From NCBI RefSeq assembly GCF_021608185.1, contig NZ_JAKIHN010000002.1, positions 310,001 to 374,000 of the forward strand: a stretch of 64,000 bases of DNA. Reading direction: 5' to 3'. This stretch comes from Flavobacterium anseongense (GTDB taxonomy: Bacteria; Bacteroidota; Bacteroidia; Flavobacteriales; Flavobacteriaceae). Below are positions 42,341 through 50,495 of this stretch, one piece after another. The notes under the pieces were generated by a model. It saw nothing but the letters and a program-made list of their open reading frames with translations. It was not told the DNA's origin and did no database searches. The position numbers and the translations under genes were made by a program. Positions within the stretch are counted from its first letter, which is position 1. The number at the start of each line of letters is the position of its first letter.

Positions 42341-42865
42341 TCAATACTTTTTTAAATTTGAAATGTCTTCTTCAATTTTTCTGACTTCAAGTTGTTTTTT
42401 TGTGATTTTAACTTCAAACTTGCTATGGTCTACTGAAGACAAATTCCCCTTATTTTTTTTCTTTTCAAATTTTTCCTGAAGTTTAACTAAATCTTTATTG
42501 GCTTTAATTAATCTTTGATTTAACTTAATTTCCCTTTTTTTGGCATCGTTTCGTTTGTCATTATTATCGGAAATCACTCTGTTTTCTTTTTGAGCTTGCT
42601 TTTGCTCTTTTTTAAGTTTTCTTTGAGTTTTTGCTAATTCTCTTCGCTCGTCGGTTGCTCTGTTATCTGTTTTTTTCTGTTCTCTACTGATTTCCTTTTG
42701 ATCTCGAATGTCCGATTTAAGTTGAGATTTTTTCTCATCGATGGTAGCTTTACTCGATTCGATTTTTACTTGAGCAGAATCTACAACAATTGTAGTCTTT
42801 ATTTCTTGTGCAAATGAAATGCAAAAAGCAAATAAAGAAAATACACAGGTAGTTAGTTTTTTCAT
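42341..42865 (-). CDS. secreted, highly charged coiled-coil protein
   Basis: A 174-residue protein of no family I recognise. A signal peptide (MKKLTTCVFSLFAFCISFAQ) is followed by about 150 residues of almost continuous coiled coil, very rich in lysine, glutamate, arginine and glutamine. Heptad-like runs such as ELAKTQRKLKKEQKQAQKEN and RLIKANKDLVKLQEKFEKKK are visible. It has no cysteine in the mature part and no sorting tail, so it is probably periplasmic. It lies between the exonuclease and an XRE regulator, with its own terminator. Low-complexity composition limits what homology could show. Confidence 0.7.
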   Translation of the reverse strand: MKKLTTCVFSLFAFCISFAQEIKTTIVVDSAQVKIESSKATIDEKKSQLKSDIRDQKEISREQKKTDNRATDERRELAKTQRKLKKEQKQAQKENRVISDNNDKRNDAKKREIKLNQRLIKANKDLVKLQEKFEKKKNKGNLSSVDHSKFEVKITKKQLEVRKIEEDISNLKKY

Positions 42866-43011
42866 AATAATTTAGATTTATTTTTACTACCAAATGTATA
42901 TTTACTATAATTTAAATTATTACATAAAATCCATTCCGATTTACATATTTAACGGTTTTTGTTTAATAATTTGAATAATGAACTTACCTCTGGTCGATTC
43001 CTGCAACTTTT

Positions 43012-43045
43012 ACATAAAAAAATCCCGTCTATTTTCAGCGGGATT
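43012..43045 (-). terminator. terminator of XRE regulator gene
   Basis: The arms aatcccg (43021-43027) and cgggatt (43039-43045) lie just downstream of the regulator gene and are followed on the minus strand by a T run. Confidence 0.75.
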
Positions 43046-43069
43046 GAATTGCAAACTATGTTTATAAAT

Positions 43070-43405
43070 CTATTTTGTATCACCAAAACGATTGATGATA
43101 AAATCCATTTTTTTGTTTAAATCGTCAAACAAATGATTGGGTGCTTTTATGGTGATTTCGAAATTGTTACCAAAAGTTTCCCTATTTGGATTTGCCAGCA
43201 GGTTTGCATTTTGGACATCTTCCAATAAAAAATCGGTAGAAACTTCAAGTGCGATTGCCAATTTTCGGATAAACTCGTGCTTGATGCTTTTTCCTTGTTC
43301 CCAATTTCCGATAGTGACTTGACTAACACCTACAAGGTGAGCCAATTCTTCCTGAGACAATCTTTTTTTCTCTCTGAAGAGGCGAATTTTGGTTCCGGTT
43401 GTCAT
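43070..43405 (-). CDS. XRE-family helix-turn-helix regulator
   Basis: A 111-residue regulator starting MTTGTKIRLFREKKRLSQEE; an in-frame ATG 15 codons upstream would add a hydrophobic non-conserved stretch and is rejected. The Cro/C1-type helix-turn-helix spans residues 5-60 (LSQEELAHLVGVSQVTIGNW, EQGKSIKHEFIRKLAIALEV). A short C-terminal part (IKAPNHLFDDLNKKMDFIIN) probably serves dimerisation. It is divergent from a secreted-protein gene at 43665, and the 259-base spacer holds a 14-base direct repeat spaced by 42 bases, a possible operator. Confidence 0.85.
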   Translation of the reverse strand: MTTGTKIRLFREKKRLSQEELAHLVGVSQVTIGNWEQGKSIKHEFIRKLAIALEVSTDFLLEDVQNANLLANPNRETFGNNFEITIKAPNHLFDDLNKKMDFIINRFGDTK

Positions 43406-43590
43406 TAGTAAATAAAAGTTGGTTAGAGGCATTCGTGTCAACAGAAACACTTAAACTAATAACGTGATTTTTAATACTTTATTGTGTGATAAATAGTGTT
43501 ATTTTTTTATTCAACAGTTTTCTTTTGAAGTTTAAAAGAATCATTATGGATTTTAAAAGTTCTCCTTTAGGATATCTTATAAATGGGTTG

Positions 43591-43646
43591 CAACTTTACT
43601 TAATAATCTTTAAAAAAATATACTTCTATGGACAGCTTTACTTAAT
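43591..43646 (+). promoter_or_regulatory. 14-base direct repeats, possible operator
   Basis: caactttacttaat (43591-43604) and cagctttacttaat (43633-43646) differ at one base and are 42 bases apart, four helical turns. They lie between the XRE regulator and the secreted-protein gene. Confidence 0.4.
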
Positions 43647-43664
43647 CTCAAAACTTTTTTTATC

Positions 43665-44111
43665 ATGAAACCAATCACAAAAAGTAAAGCTAAATTTAAA
43701 TCTGTAGTAATGTTATTGTTAGTATGTCCTGTGTTGGCATTCTCACAATCAGACACTGTAAACCTAATAAGAGGTGGTGAACTCCTGTTTGGTGGTTTGA
43801 TTACCATTTTCAAATCGTCTAAACCTAAAAATGTTAATAGCACTGTCGTGGAAAGCGTTTGCATTAAAAACAAGCTCGAAGGCAAAATTACTTTCATCAT
43901 AACACGTCAAACCGAAGATGGTGATGAAATCAGAAAAGAATTGGTGATTCAAAAAGGTGGTAAGGAATATTTCTATGAATTGCCAAAAGGTGTTTATACT
44001 TACGAAGTGGTCTTGACCAACAATAGCACTTTTAAGAAAGGTGAATACCGGTTTGATGATAAATCGACAATGATTGTAGATGGTGATATAGTAAAAAACC
44101 CTGACGAGTAG
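43665..44111 (+). CDS. secreted protein of unknown function
   Basis: A 148-residue protein with a Sec signal peptide (SKAKFKSVVMLLLVCPVLAF followed by SQSDT). The mature part begins VNLIRGGELLFGGLITIFKS and then has a beta-rich domain (KITFIITRQTEDGDEIRKEL and GKEYFYELPKGVYTYEVVLT), resembling a small beta-sandwich. No family is recognised. A terminator hairpin overlaps its stop codon. It is divergent from an XRE-type regulator, which may control it. It probably acts in the periplasm. Confidence 0.7.
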   Translation: MKPITKSKAKFKSVVMLLLVCPVLAFSQSDTVNLIRGGELLFGGLITIFKSSKPKNVNSTVVESVCIKNKLEGKITFIITRQTEDGDEIRKELVIQKGGKEYFYELPKGVYTYEVVLTNNSTFKKGEYRFDDKSTMIVDGDIVKNPDE

Positions 44112-44124
44112 TCAGGGTTTTACA
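44096..44124 (+). terminator. terminator overlapping stop codon
   Basis: Perfect 10-base arms aaaccctgac (44096-44105) and gtcagggttt (44111-44120). The stop codon TAG (44109-44111) lies in the loop, so the hairpin overlaps the coding end. Confidence 0.88.
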
Positions 44125-44126
44125 TT

Positions 44127-45452
44127 TTAATATTCTCTGTTTGTATCAAATGCTTCCAGATATTCGGCTACGCGTTTTACAAAGCTTCCGCCTAATGCAC
44201 CATCTACAACTCTATGATCGTATGAGTGTGATAAGAACATTTTTTGTCGGATTCCGATAAAATCACCTTCCGGAGTTTCTATTACAGCCGGCACTTTTCT
44301 AATTGCGCCAAGCGCTAAGATTCCAACTTGTGGTTGATTGATAATCGGAGTTCCGAATACCGAACCGAAAGTTCCAACATTAGTTACTGTATATGTTCCG
44401 CCTTGCGTGTCGTCCGGCTTTAGTTTTCCGGCTTTTGCGCGGTTTCCTAAATCGTTTACGGCTTTTGCCATTCCGACTAAGTTTAATTGATCCGCATTTT
44501 TAATTACAGGAACAATTAAGTTTCCGTTTGGTAAAGCTGCTGCCATACCAAGGTTTATATTTTTTCTTTTGATGATAAAGTCACCATCAACAGAAATATT
44601 CATTCCAGGAAAATCTTTCAACGCTTTCGCCACGGCTTCCATAAAGATTGGTGTGAACGTTAGTTTTTCACCTTCGCGTTTTTCGAATGCATCTTTAACG
44701 CGGTCTCTCCATTTTACAATATTTGTAACATCAACTTCAATAAACGATTGTACGTGTGCAGATGTTTGCACCGAAGCGACCATATAACCAGATATCAGCT
44801 TACGCATTCTGTCCATTTCAATAATCTCGTCACCGCCGTTTACTGAAACTGGGGCAGTTTGAGTTGATTGAGAAACTGTTGGTTGAGAAACAGCCGGAGC
44901 AGCAACTAGAGGTTGGTTTCCTCTATTTTTGATATAATTTAAAATGTCTTCTTTAGTAACTCTGCCATCTTTACCCGAACCTGAAATTGTTTCCAATTCA
45001 GCTACAGAAATTCCTTCTGCCGTTGCGATGTTTTTTACTAAAGGAGAATAGAATTTGTCTGATGATTTAAAATCGGCTGGTGCAACGGCAGCTTGAGCAG
45101 CTTCTACGGTTTTTACAACATCGGTAATTGCTACTGGAGTTGGCGCAGCTTCTGAAACTGGCGTGCCTTCCACTTTTACTTCTGGTGCCGGAGCTTCACT
45201 AGCACTTCCACCTTCTGTTTCAATAATAGCAATGGTTTGCCCAACTTTTACAACATCATTTACCTGAAATAAAATTTCGGTTAAAGTTCCTGAAACTTCG
45301 CTTGGCACTTCACTATCAACTTTATCAGTAGCGATTTCTAAAACAGCTTCATCGGCATCAATTTTTTCACCTACGTTTTTTAACCAATTTGTAATGGTTG
45401 CTTCCGCAACACTTTCACCCATTTTTGGTAATTTCAATTCAAACTTTGCCAT
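44127..45452 (-). CDS. dihydrolipoamide acyltransferase (E2 of a 2-oxoacid dehydrogenase)
   Basis: A 441-residue E2. One lipoyl domain carries the lipoyl-lysine motif EIATDKVDSEVPSEVSG near residue 43. An Ala/Pro-rich linker follows, then an E3-binding domain (YSPLVKNIATAEGISVAELE, SGKDGRVTKEDILNYI) and the catalytic domain ending LSHSYDHRVVDGALGG, with the active-site His. The single lipoyl domain and sequence type fit branched-chain 2-oxoacid dehydrogenase or a generic 2-oxoacid E2 rather than pyruvate dehydrogenase. No E1 or E3 gene is adjacent. A -7 box TACTTTTG lies at 45487-45494. Confidence 0.9.
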   Translation of the reverse strand: MAKFELKLPKMGESVAEATITNWLKNVGEKIDADEAVLEIATDKVDSEVPSEVSGTLTEILFQVNDVVKVGQTIAIIETEGGSASEAPAPEVKVEGTPVSEAAPTPVAITDVVKTVEAAQAAVAPADFKSSDKFYSPLVKNIATAEGISVAELETISGSGKDGRVTKEDILNYIKNRGNQPLVAAPAVSQPTVSQSTQTAPVSVNGGDEIIEMDRMRKLISGYMVASVQTSAHVQSFIEVDVTNIVKWRDRVKDAFEKREGEKLTFTPIFMEAVAKALKDFPGMNISVDGDFIIKRKNINLGMAAALPNGNLIVPVIKNADQLNLVGMAKAVNDLGNRAKAGKLKPDDTQGGTYTVTNVGTFGSVFGTPIINQPQVGILALGAIRKVPAVIETPEGDFIGIRQKMFLSHSYDHRVVDGALGGSFVKRVAEYLEAFDTNREY

Positions 45453-45486
45453 ATGTGTAAACTAAAGTTGTGTTTTTAATTCGTTG

Positions 45487-45494
45487 CAAAAGTA
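45487..45494 (-). promoter_or_regulatory. -7 box of E2 gene
   Basis: TACTTTTG on the minus strand, 34 bases before the ATG. A TTCG 20 bases upstream may be a weak -33 box. Confidence 0.5.
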
Positions 45495-45551
45495 CTAAAT
45501 CTTCTGCATAGCCACGAATGTTTTTCATTTAAAACTGTTCTTTGAGACTGC

Positions 45552-46727
45552 TTACTGCGACTGCTCACTGAACACAATCACTTCGCCTCTATCGTTACTG
45601 CTGTTGCTTCCAATGATGAAATTGCTTTGCATTGGTAACAGTTTAAAAGTAACCGACTTGTTTTTGCTGGTTTCGAAAAAAGTAATTGCATCTTTAAAAT
45701 TCAGATAGTTTGTGTCCAAAATTACTTGTGTGTTTTTCTTCTCCGAAATCGATTGCGAAAATACTATTTTTCCGCTTTCCGAAGTCGTTCTATCTACCTT
45801 TTTTTGAAGTTTATTTTCTAATTTTTCTCTTGTTGTTTCATTATCAGAAACTAAGACGTAGTGGCTTGGTGGAATTGTAGCTTTTGATTTTCCCTGAAAA
45901 AGTTTAACCATCGAAAAATAAAAAGCGCCAAATCGCGCCATCAGATTAAAAAACAGCGATTGCTTGAAGTGCTTTTTGTAGAAGAAATTCATGAACTCTC
46001 TAAAATGCTTCATGTAAGTTGCATCTTTTACCGTGCTTTCTCCTTTGTAGTGAATCACAGTCGTTTCGTGAAAATAGTAATTCTGCTTTTGCAATAACAA
46101 CGCACGATAAGACAAATCAATATCGTCGGCATACATGAAACAGTTTTCATCAAAACCTTCTAACTGATTATACAATTCGCGTTTCATAACCATAAAAGCT
46201 CCAACGAGAATATCGACTTTCCCTGTTTGATTTTCGCCAAAATGTTGGGCGTAGTATTTATTAAAAAGTGTCGATTTCGGAAACAGCTTATACAGACCAA
46301 AAATTTTGGTAAAAGCCACCCAAGGTGTTGGAATACCACGCTTACTTTCGGGAAGAAAATTGCCTGTTCCGTCGATAAGTTTGCAACCAACGATTCCTAA
46401 ATCATTCTGACTTTTGGCGAAAGCCAGTACTTTTTCAAACGTATCCTCTGCAACAACCGTATCGGGATTTAAAATACAGATGTATTCGCCTTTAGCTTCC
46501 TTAACCGCAATGTTATTTCCTTTTGGAAAACCTGAGTTTTCTTTGTTTTCAATGAGTCTGATGCTTGGGAAACGCTGTTTCATCATCTCGCAACTGTCAT
46601 CAGAAGAATTGTTATCGATGACAATGATTTCGGCATCCAGATTCTGAATGGCTTTTTGTGTACTCAAAACACACAACTCTAAAAAGTAGCGCACATTGTA
46701 ATTAAGGATGATAACCGATAGTTGCAT
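45552..46727 (-). CDS. glycosyltransferase family 2, rhamnosyltransferase-like
   Basis: A 391-residue GT2 starting MQLSVIILNYNVRYFLELCV. The GT-A features are EIIVIDNNSSDDSCEMM, SGFPKGNNIAVKEA, the metal site ILNPDTVVAED and the acceptor region CFMYADDIDLSYRALL (an ED-like DDxD). A basic membrane-proximal helix (FREFMNFFYKKHFKQSLFFN) and about 100 further C-terminal residues of unknown fold follow. It resembles N-acetylglucosaminyl-diphospho-decaprenol rhamnosyltransferases of cell wall and O-antigen synthesis. The -7 box lies only four bases from the ATG, so its mRNA is likely leaderless. Confidence 0.87.
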   Translation of the reverse strand: MQLSVIILNYNVRYFLELCVLSTQKAIQNLDAEIIVIDNNSSDDSCEMMKQRFPSIRLIENKENSGFPKGNNIAVKEAKGEYICILNPDTVVAEDTFEKVLAFAKSQNDLGIVGCKLIDGTGNFLPESKRGIPTPWVAFTKIFGLYKLFPKSTLFNKYYAQHFGENQTGKVDILVGAFMVMKRELYNQLEGFDENCFMYADDIDLSYRALLLQKQNYYFHETTVIHYKGESTVKDATYMKHFREFMNFFYKKHFKQSLFFNLMARFGAFYFSMVKLFQGKSKATIPPSHYVLVSDNETTREKLENKLQKKVDRTTSESGKIVFSQSISEKKNTQVILDTNYLNFKDAITFFETSKNKSVTFKLLPMQSNFIIGSNSSNDRGEVIVFSEQSQ

Positions 46728-46731
46728 TTGA

Positions 46732-46739
46732 CAAATATA
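46732..46739 (-). promoter_or_regulatory. -7 box of GT2 gene, adjacent to start codon
   Basis: TATATTTG on the minus strand, with only four bases between its last G and the ATG. No -33 box is clear; the upstream sequence is a repeat of ttcaaat words. Confidence 0.5.
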
Positions 46740-46880
46740 ATTTGAAAATTTGGAAATTTGAAGATTTGAAAATGATGGATTTGTTTAAATATAATTTCAA
46801 GATTTTGATTGCTGTTTAAATAGCTTACTTTTGCACACTATCAATTTTCAAATTGACCCATTTTCAAATTTTCAAATTAA
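46739..46880. repeat. tttgaaaat word repeats flanking a divergent promoter region
   Basis: aatttgaaaatttggaaatt on the left (46739-46775) and complementary attttcaaattttcaaatt words on the right (46841-46880) flank the divergent promoters of the GT2 and ABC-F genes. They could pair over about 100 bases. Confidence 0.55.
46804..46833 (+). promoter_or_regulatory. promoter of ABC-F gene
   Basis: TTTG (46804-46807), an 18-base gap and TACTTTTG (46826-46833), 50 bases before the ATG. Confidence 0.65.
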
Positions 46881-46883
46881 TCC

Positions 46884-48746
46884 ATGAATTACCTTTCAGT
46901 AGAAAATATATCGAAATCCTTTGGCGAAAGAAATTTGTTTAAAGACATTTCTTTTGGGATCAATAAAGATCAGAAAATTGCCTTCATTGCCAAAAATGGT
47001 TCAGGAAAAACCCAAATTATGAAGATGATTAATGGTGATGATGAACCTGATACCGGTCAAATCATCATTCGTAAAGGTATCAAAATGGCGTTTCTTTCCC
47101 AAACCAATCAACTTCAGGAAGAACTGACTATTGAGGAAAGTATTTTTGCTTCGGATAATGATATTTTGCATATAATCGAGCGTTACGAAAAAGCGTTAGA
47201 AAACCCCGAAGATGAAGAAAAATACCAACTGGCTTTCGATGAAATGGACAGTCACAATGCTTGGGATTTTGAAACTCAATTCAAGCAAATCTTATCTAAA
47301 TTAAAACTAGACGACTTAAAACTGAAAGTGAAAAGTCTTTCCGGCGGACAAAAGAAACGTTTGTCATTGGCTATTATTCTGATTAACCGTCCTGACTTAT
47401 TGATTTTGGATGAACCTACGAATCACTTGGATTTAGAGATGATTGAATGGTTAGAAAGTTATTTCGCCAAAGAAAATATCACTTTGTTTATGGTAACGCA
47501 CGACCGTTTCTTTTTGGAACGTGTTTGTAATGAAATCATCGAATTAGACAACGGGAAATTATACCAATACAAAGGCAATTATTCGTATTACCTGCAAAAG
47601 AAAGAAGAACGCATTGCCATGGAAAACTCCACGATTGACAAAGCGCAAAACCTTTTCGTAAAAGAATTAGCTTGGATGCGCCGTCAGCCAAAAGCGAGAA
47701 CAACCAAATCGAAATCGCGTCAGGATGATTTTTACAAAATCAAGCAAGTTGCCGAAAGCCGCAGAAAAGAAAATGTAGTCGAGCTCGAAATCAACATGGA
47801 ACGCATGGGAAGCAAGATTATTGAGCTTCACAAATTGTATAAAAAATTCAAAGATTGCGTTATACTTGACAACTTTAGCTATGATTTTCAACGTGGCGAA
47901 CGCATCGGAATTATTGGTAAAAACGGAACCGGGAAATCAACGTTCTTAAATATTCTGACCAAAACTATAGTTCCCGATGCCGGAAAAGTAGTCATTGGCG
48001 ACACGATTAAAGTTGGTTATTATACGCAAAGCGGTATCAATCCGAAACCGGGACAAAAAGTTATTGATATTATTAAGGAATACGGTGAATACATTCCGCT
48101 CACGAAAGGAAAAATTATTTCAGCTTCACAGTTGTTGGAACGATTTTTATTCGATGCAAAAAAACAATATGACTTTGTTGAAAAACTAAGTGGTGGTGAA
48201 TTAAAAAGATTGTACTTATGCACGGTTTTGATTCAGAATCCAAATTTCTTAATTCTGGATGAACCAACAAATGACTTGGATATTGTGACGTTGAACGTTT
48301 TGGAAAGTTTCTTATTGGATTATCCCGGATGTTTGTTAGTAGTTTCACACGACCGTTATTTTATGGATAAGATTGTGGATCACTTATTCATCTTTAGAGG
48401 CGAAGGACAAATTGAAGATTTCCCCGGAAATTATTCCGATTTCAGAGCGTATGAAGATTCGGCTGAGCCAAAAGGTTTATCGAATGTTAGTACAGAAAAA
48501 GTGAATTGGAAACAAAATAACACAACTACTTCAGGCTTAAATTTCAATGAACAAAAAGAGTTCAACAAAATTGAGCGTGAAATCAAGGACTTGGAATACG
48601 AGAAAAAGCAAATCGAAAACTTATTTTCAGAAGGCAAAGTGGCTGATGCTGACATTACGGCTAAAGCCAAAGAACTGGAAGTCATCATCAAAAAAATGGA
48701 AGAAAAAGAAGAACGTTGGTTTGAGCTTTCTTCAAAAATGGAATAG
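46884..48746 (+). CDS. ABC-F family ATPase
   Basis: A 620-residue ABC-F protein with two ATPase domains and no membrane segment. The first has AKNGSGKTQIMKMING (Walker A), SLSGGQKKRLSLAI (signature) and LLILDEPTNHLDL. The linker region (LAWMRRQPKARTTKSKSRQD) is the P-site tRNA interaction motif type. The second has GKNGTGKSTFLNIL, LSGGELKRLYLCT and FLILDEPTNDLDI. A C-terminal coiled coil (EQKEFNKIEREIKDLEYEKK) follows. This resembles Uup-type proteins, which act on ribosomes or branched DNA. Its TAG stop is the start of a GC-rich palindromic repeat. Confidence 0.92.
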   Translation: MNYLSVENISKSFGERNLFKDISFGINKDQKIAFIAKNGSGKTQIMKMINGDDEPDTGQIIIRKGIKMAFLSQTNQLQEELTIEESIFASDNDILHIIERYEKALENPEDEEKYQLAFDEMDSHNAWDFETQFKQILSKLKLDDLKLKVKSLSGGQKKRLSLAIILINRPDLLILDEPTNHLDLEMIEWLESYFAKENITLFMVTHDRFFLERVCNEIIELDNGKLYQYKGNYSYYLQKKEERIAMENSTIDKAQNLFVKELAWMRRQPKARTTKSKSRQDDFYKIKQVAESRRKENVVELEINMERMGSKIIELHKLYKKFKDCVILDNFSYDFQRGERIGIIGKNGTGKSTFLNILTKTIVPDAGKVVIGDTIKVGYYTQSGINPKPGQKVIDIIKEYGEYIPLTKGKIISASQLLERFLFDAKKQYDFVEKLSGGELKRLYLCTVLIQNPNFLILDEPTNDLDIVTLNVLESFLLDYPGCLLVVSHDRYFMDKIVDHLFIFRGEGQIEDFPGNYSDFRAYEDSAEPKGLSNVSTEKVNWKQNNTTTSGLNFNEQKEFNKIEREIKDLEYEKKQIENLFSEGKVADADITAKAKELEVIIKKMEEKEERWFELSSKME

Positions 48747-48835
48747 CCCCCTTACCCCCGAAGGGGGAATTAATATGAATTACTTAAAAAAAATTTATGC
48801 AAAATTTGTATTCCCCCTTTGGGGGCTAGGGGGCT
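48744..48835. repeat. GC-rich palindromic repeat spanning a gene junction
   Basis: Arm 1 (48744-48770) begins tagcccccttacccccg; arm 2 (48810-48835) ends gggggctagggggct. They pair at 23 of 26 positions around a 39-base centre. Arm 1 supplies the ABC-F stop codon TAG. Arm 2 encodes about residues 13-20 of the methyltransferase. The C/G runs stand out sharply against the AT-rich flanks. Confidence 0.85.
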
Positions 48836-49578
48836 TTTATTGGAACTCCAAAAACGAACACGGAGTACATTCGCCATTTGTATTTAATTTGGTTACTAAA
48901 TGCTTTTATGACAAGAAAAACTATCCTGAATATTCCAGTCTCAAAAACTACAGAAAATCGCTTTTAGAAAACTACGAAACCATTGAAGTAACCGATTTTG
49001 GTGCTGGTTCAAAGGTTTTCAAAAGTAATACAAGACCCATTGCAAAGATAGCTACAACGGCTGGAATCACTGAGAAACGAGCTGAAATGCTTTTCAGAAT
49101 CACGAATTATTTTCAACCAGAAAACATTTTAGAAATCGGAACTTCATTAGGTTTGGCGACTTCAGCTTTATCGTTAGGTAATCCAAAAGGAAAAATCATA
49201 ACGCTTGAAGGTTGCCCAAATACACTTATTCAATGTCAATATCAATTACAAAAATTCAATATCAATAATGTTGAATGTATTAATACGGAATTCTCAAATT
49301 ATCTCAAAAACTTCCAACTTATTTACTTCCAACTTATTTACTTCGACGGCAACCATTCAAAAACCGCCACTTTAGAATATTTCGAATTATTATTACCAAC
49401 AATCACCAACGAAAGTGTTTGGATTTTTGACGATATTCATTGGTCAACAGATATGGAAGAAGCTTGGAAAATTATTCAAAAACATCCAGAAGTTACGGTC
49501 ACTATTGATACTTTTCTATGGGGAATTGTTTTCTTTAGAAAAGAACAACCAAAGGAACATTTTGTGATTAGAGCATGA
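48775..49578 (+). CDS. class I SAM-dependent O-methyltransferase-like protein
   Basis: A 267-residue protein starting at MNYLKKIYAKF; the longer open frame inside the ABC-F gene is rejected as it lies in a shadow frame. The conserved core begins NEHGVHSPFVFNLVTKCFYD. The Rossmann methyltransferase motifs follow: ILEIGTSLGLATSALSLGNP (SAM-binding), IITLEGCPNT and VWIFDDIHWSTDMEEAW. Residues 13-20 (FPLWGLGG) are encoded by a GC-rich repeat and look inserted. A 15-base tandem duplication gives FQLIYFQLIYFDG in the core strand. The substrate is unknown. Both anomalies are in frame, so a full protein is predicted. Confidence 0.82.
   Translation: MNYLKKIYAKFVFPLWGLGGFYWNSKNEHGVHSPFVFNLVTKCFYDKKNYPEYSSLKNYRKSLLENYETIEVTDFGAGSKVFKSNTRPIAKIATTAGITEKRAEMLFRITNYFQPENILEIGTSLGLATSALSLGNPKGKIITLEGCPNTLIQCQYQLQKFNINNVECINTEFSNYLKNFQLIYFQLIYFDGNHSKTATLEYFELLLPTITNESVWIFDDIHWSTDMEEAWKIIQKHPEVTVTIDTFLWGIVFFRKEQPKEHFVIRA
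49311..49340 (+). repeat. 15-base in-frame tandem duplication
   Basis: cttccaacttattta occurs twice in succession (49311-49325, 49326-49340) and duplicates FQLIY in the methyltransferase. Confidence 0.9.
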
Positions 49579-49607
49579 AAAATGGCAACCATCCCTGATT
49601 GCCATTT
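49574..49607 (-). terminator. terminator of minus-strand lipoprotein gene
   Basis: Arms aaatggcaa (49580-49588) and ttgccattt (49599-49607). A T run follows only on the minus strand, so it serves the lipoprotein gene at 49636. Confidence 0.7.
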
Positions 49608-49635
49608 CCCGAATTAAACAAAACCAATTAATTAT

Positions 49636-50304
49636 TTATTCTTTTGCTTCTTCATTTTCTCTTGCTTTGGCTCCAATACGATTCATTTTGAACATCGGTG
49701 AAAATCTGAATTTAATTGAGGCAATTTTATTATTGTCTTCTGAAGATAATCCTTCTTTCTCAACAGTATTTTTTCTACTGTCAAGTGCTTCATATATCAA
49801 TTTCACTTCATCATAATCTTCTCTGCTGAAATCATCCTTGTTTTTTTCATATGAATCTAAAAAGTCTTGATATACTTGCAAAATATTGTCTTTATTTACC
49901 CAAGAAAAGTTCATGTCTTCTCCAACTTTACCTTCTCCAAAAAATCGGTCTCTCAACAATTGATTTGGGTTTCTGGTAACTGAGGTTTCTGCTGCAACTT
50001 CTACTTGATACTTTGCTTTTAATGCTTCATATTTTACTTTGCTAACCGCTAGTTTTTCTCTCAAGGCTTCGTTATCAGATTCTGCTAATGATGCTTCTGC
50101 TTCAGAAATTCTAACTTGATAGCTAGCATCAATTGCCTCCCAATTTGATTTGGCATCATCAGCGGATACATTATCTAATGAGTCAACATATACTACATAA
50201 TTATTGACTGTTTTCTCGGCTTGAGCTTGCTTTTCATCTTTACAAGATGTAAAGCCTAAAACTACCATTGCCAGAATTCCGAATGTATGAACACTTTTTT
50301 TCAT
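49636..50304 (-). CDS. coiled-coil lipoprotein of unknown function
   Basis: A 222-residue lipoprotein: MKKSVHTFGILAMVVLGFTSC with lipobox Cys21, then a helical, acidic mature part. Heptad-like stretches are VRISEAEASLAESDNEALRE and KLAVSKVKYEALKAKYQVEV. The C-terminal half (FSWVNKDNILQVYQDFLDSY, EVKLIYEALDSRKNTVEKEG) is also helical. No family is recognised with confidence. It is divergent from a small membrane protein gene, and a -7-like TAGTTTTA lies upstream. It is probably envelope-anchored. A terminator follows. Confidence 0.72.
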   Translation of the reverse strand: MKKSVHTFGILAMVVLGFTSCKDEKQAQAEKTVNNYVVYVDSLDNVSADDAKSNWEAIDASYQVRISEAEASLAESDNEALREKLAVSKVKYEALKAKYQVEVAAETSVTRNPNQLLRDRFFGEGKVGEDMNFSWVNKDNILQVYQDFLDSYEKNKDDFSREDYDEVKLIYEALDSRKNTVEKEGLSSEDNNKIASIKFRFSPMFKMNRIGAKARENEEAKE

Positions 50305-50495
50305 AATACTATTATTATTATTTGTTATTATTAGTTAGATGTAAAACTACTTCCTTTTCAATACCGACTTGTTATACATTTCTGTAAAGGATTTACACAA
50401 TTGCTACATTATTGTTTTACCAATCTGCATTTAGTCCTGCAGTTGTAACAATTAAATCTTTTAGCCTACAAATAGCCAAACCAAAATTTAAATCT

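Noticed and set aside
43486..43668. 60-codon plus-strand ORF between the XRE regulator and the secreted-protein gene
   Set aside because: Low-complexity AT-rich sequence without a homologue-like pattern; it overlaps the direct repeats and the next start.
48547..48774. Methyltransferase frame extended 76 codons into the ABC-F gene
   Set aside because: The extension is a shadow frame of the ABC-F coiled coil with a lysine-rich, non-conserved sequence.
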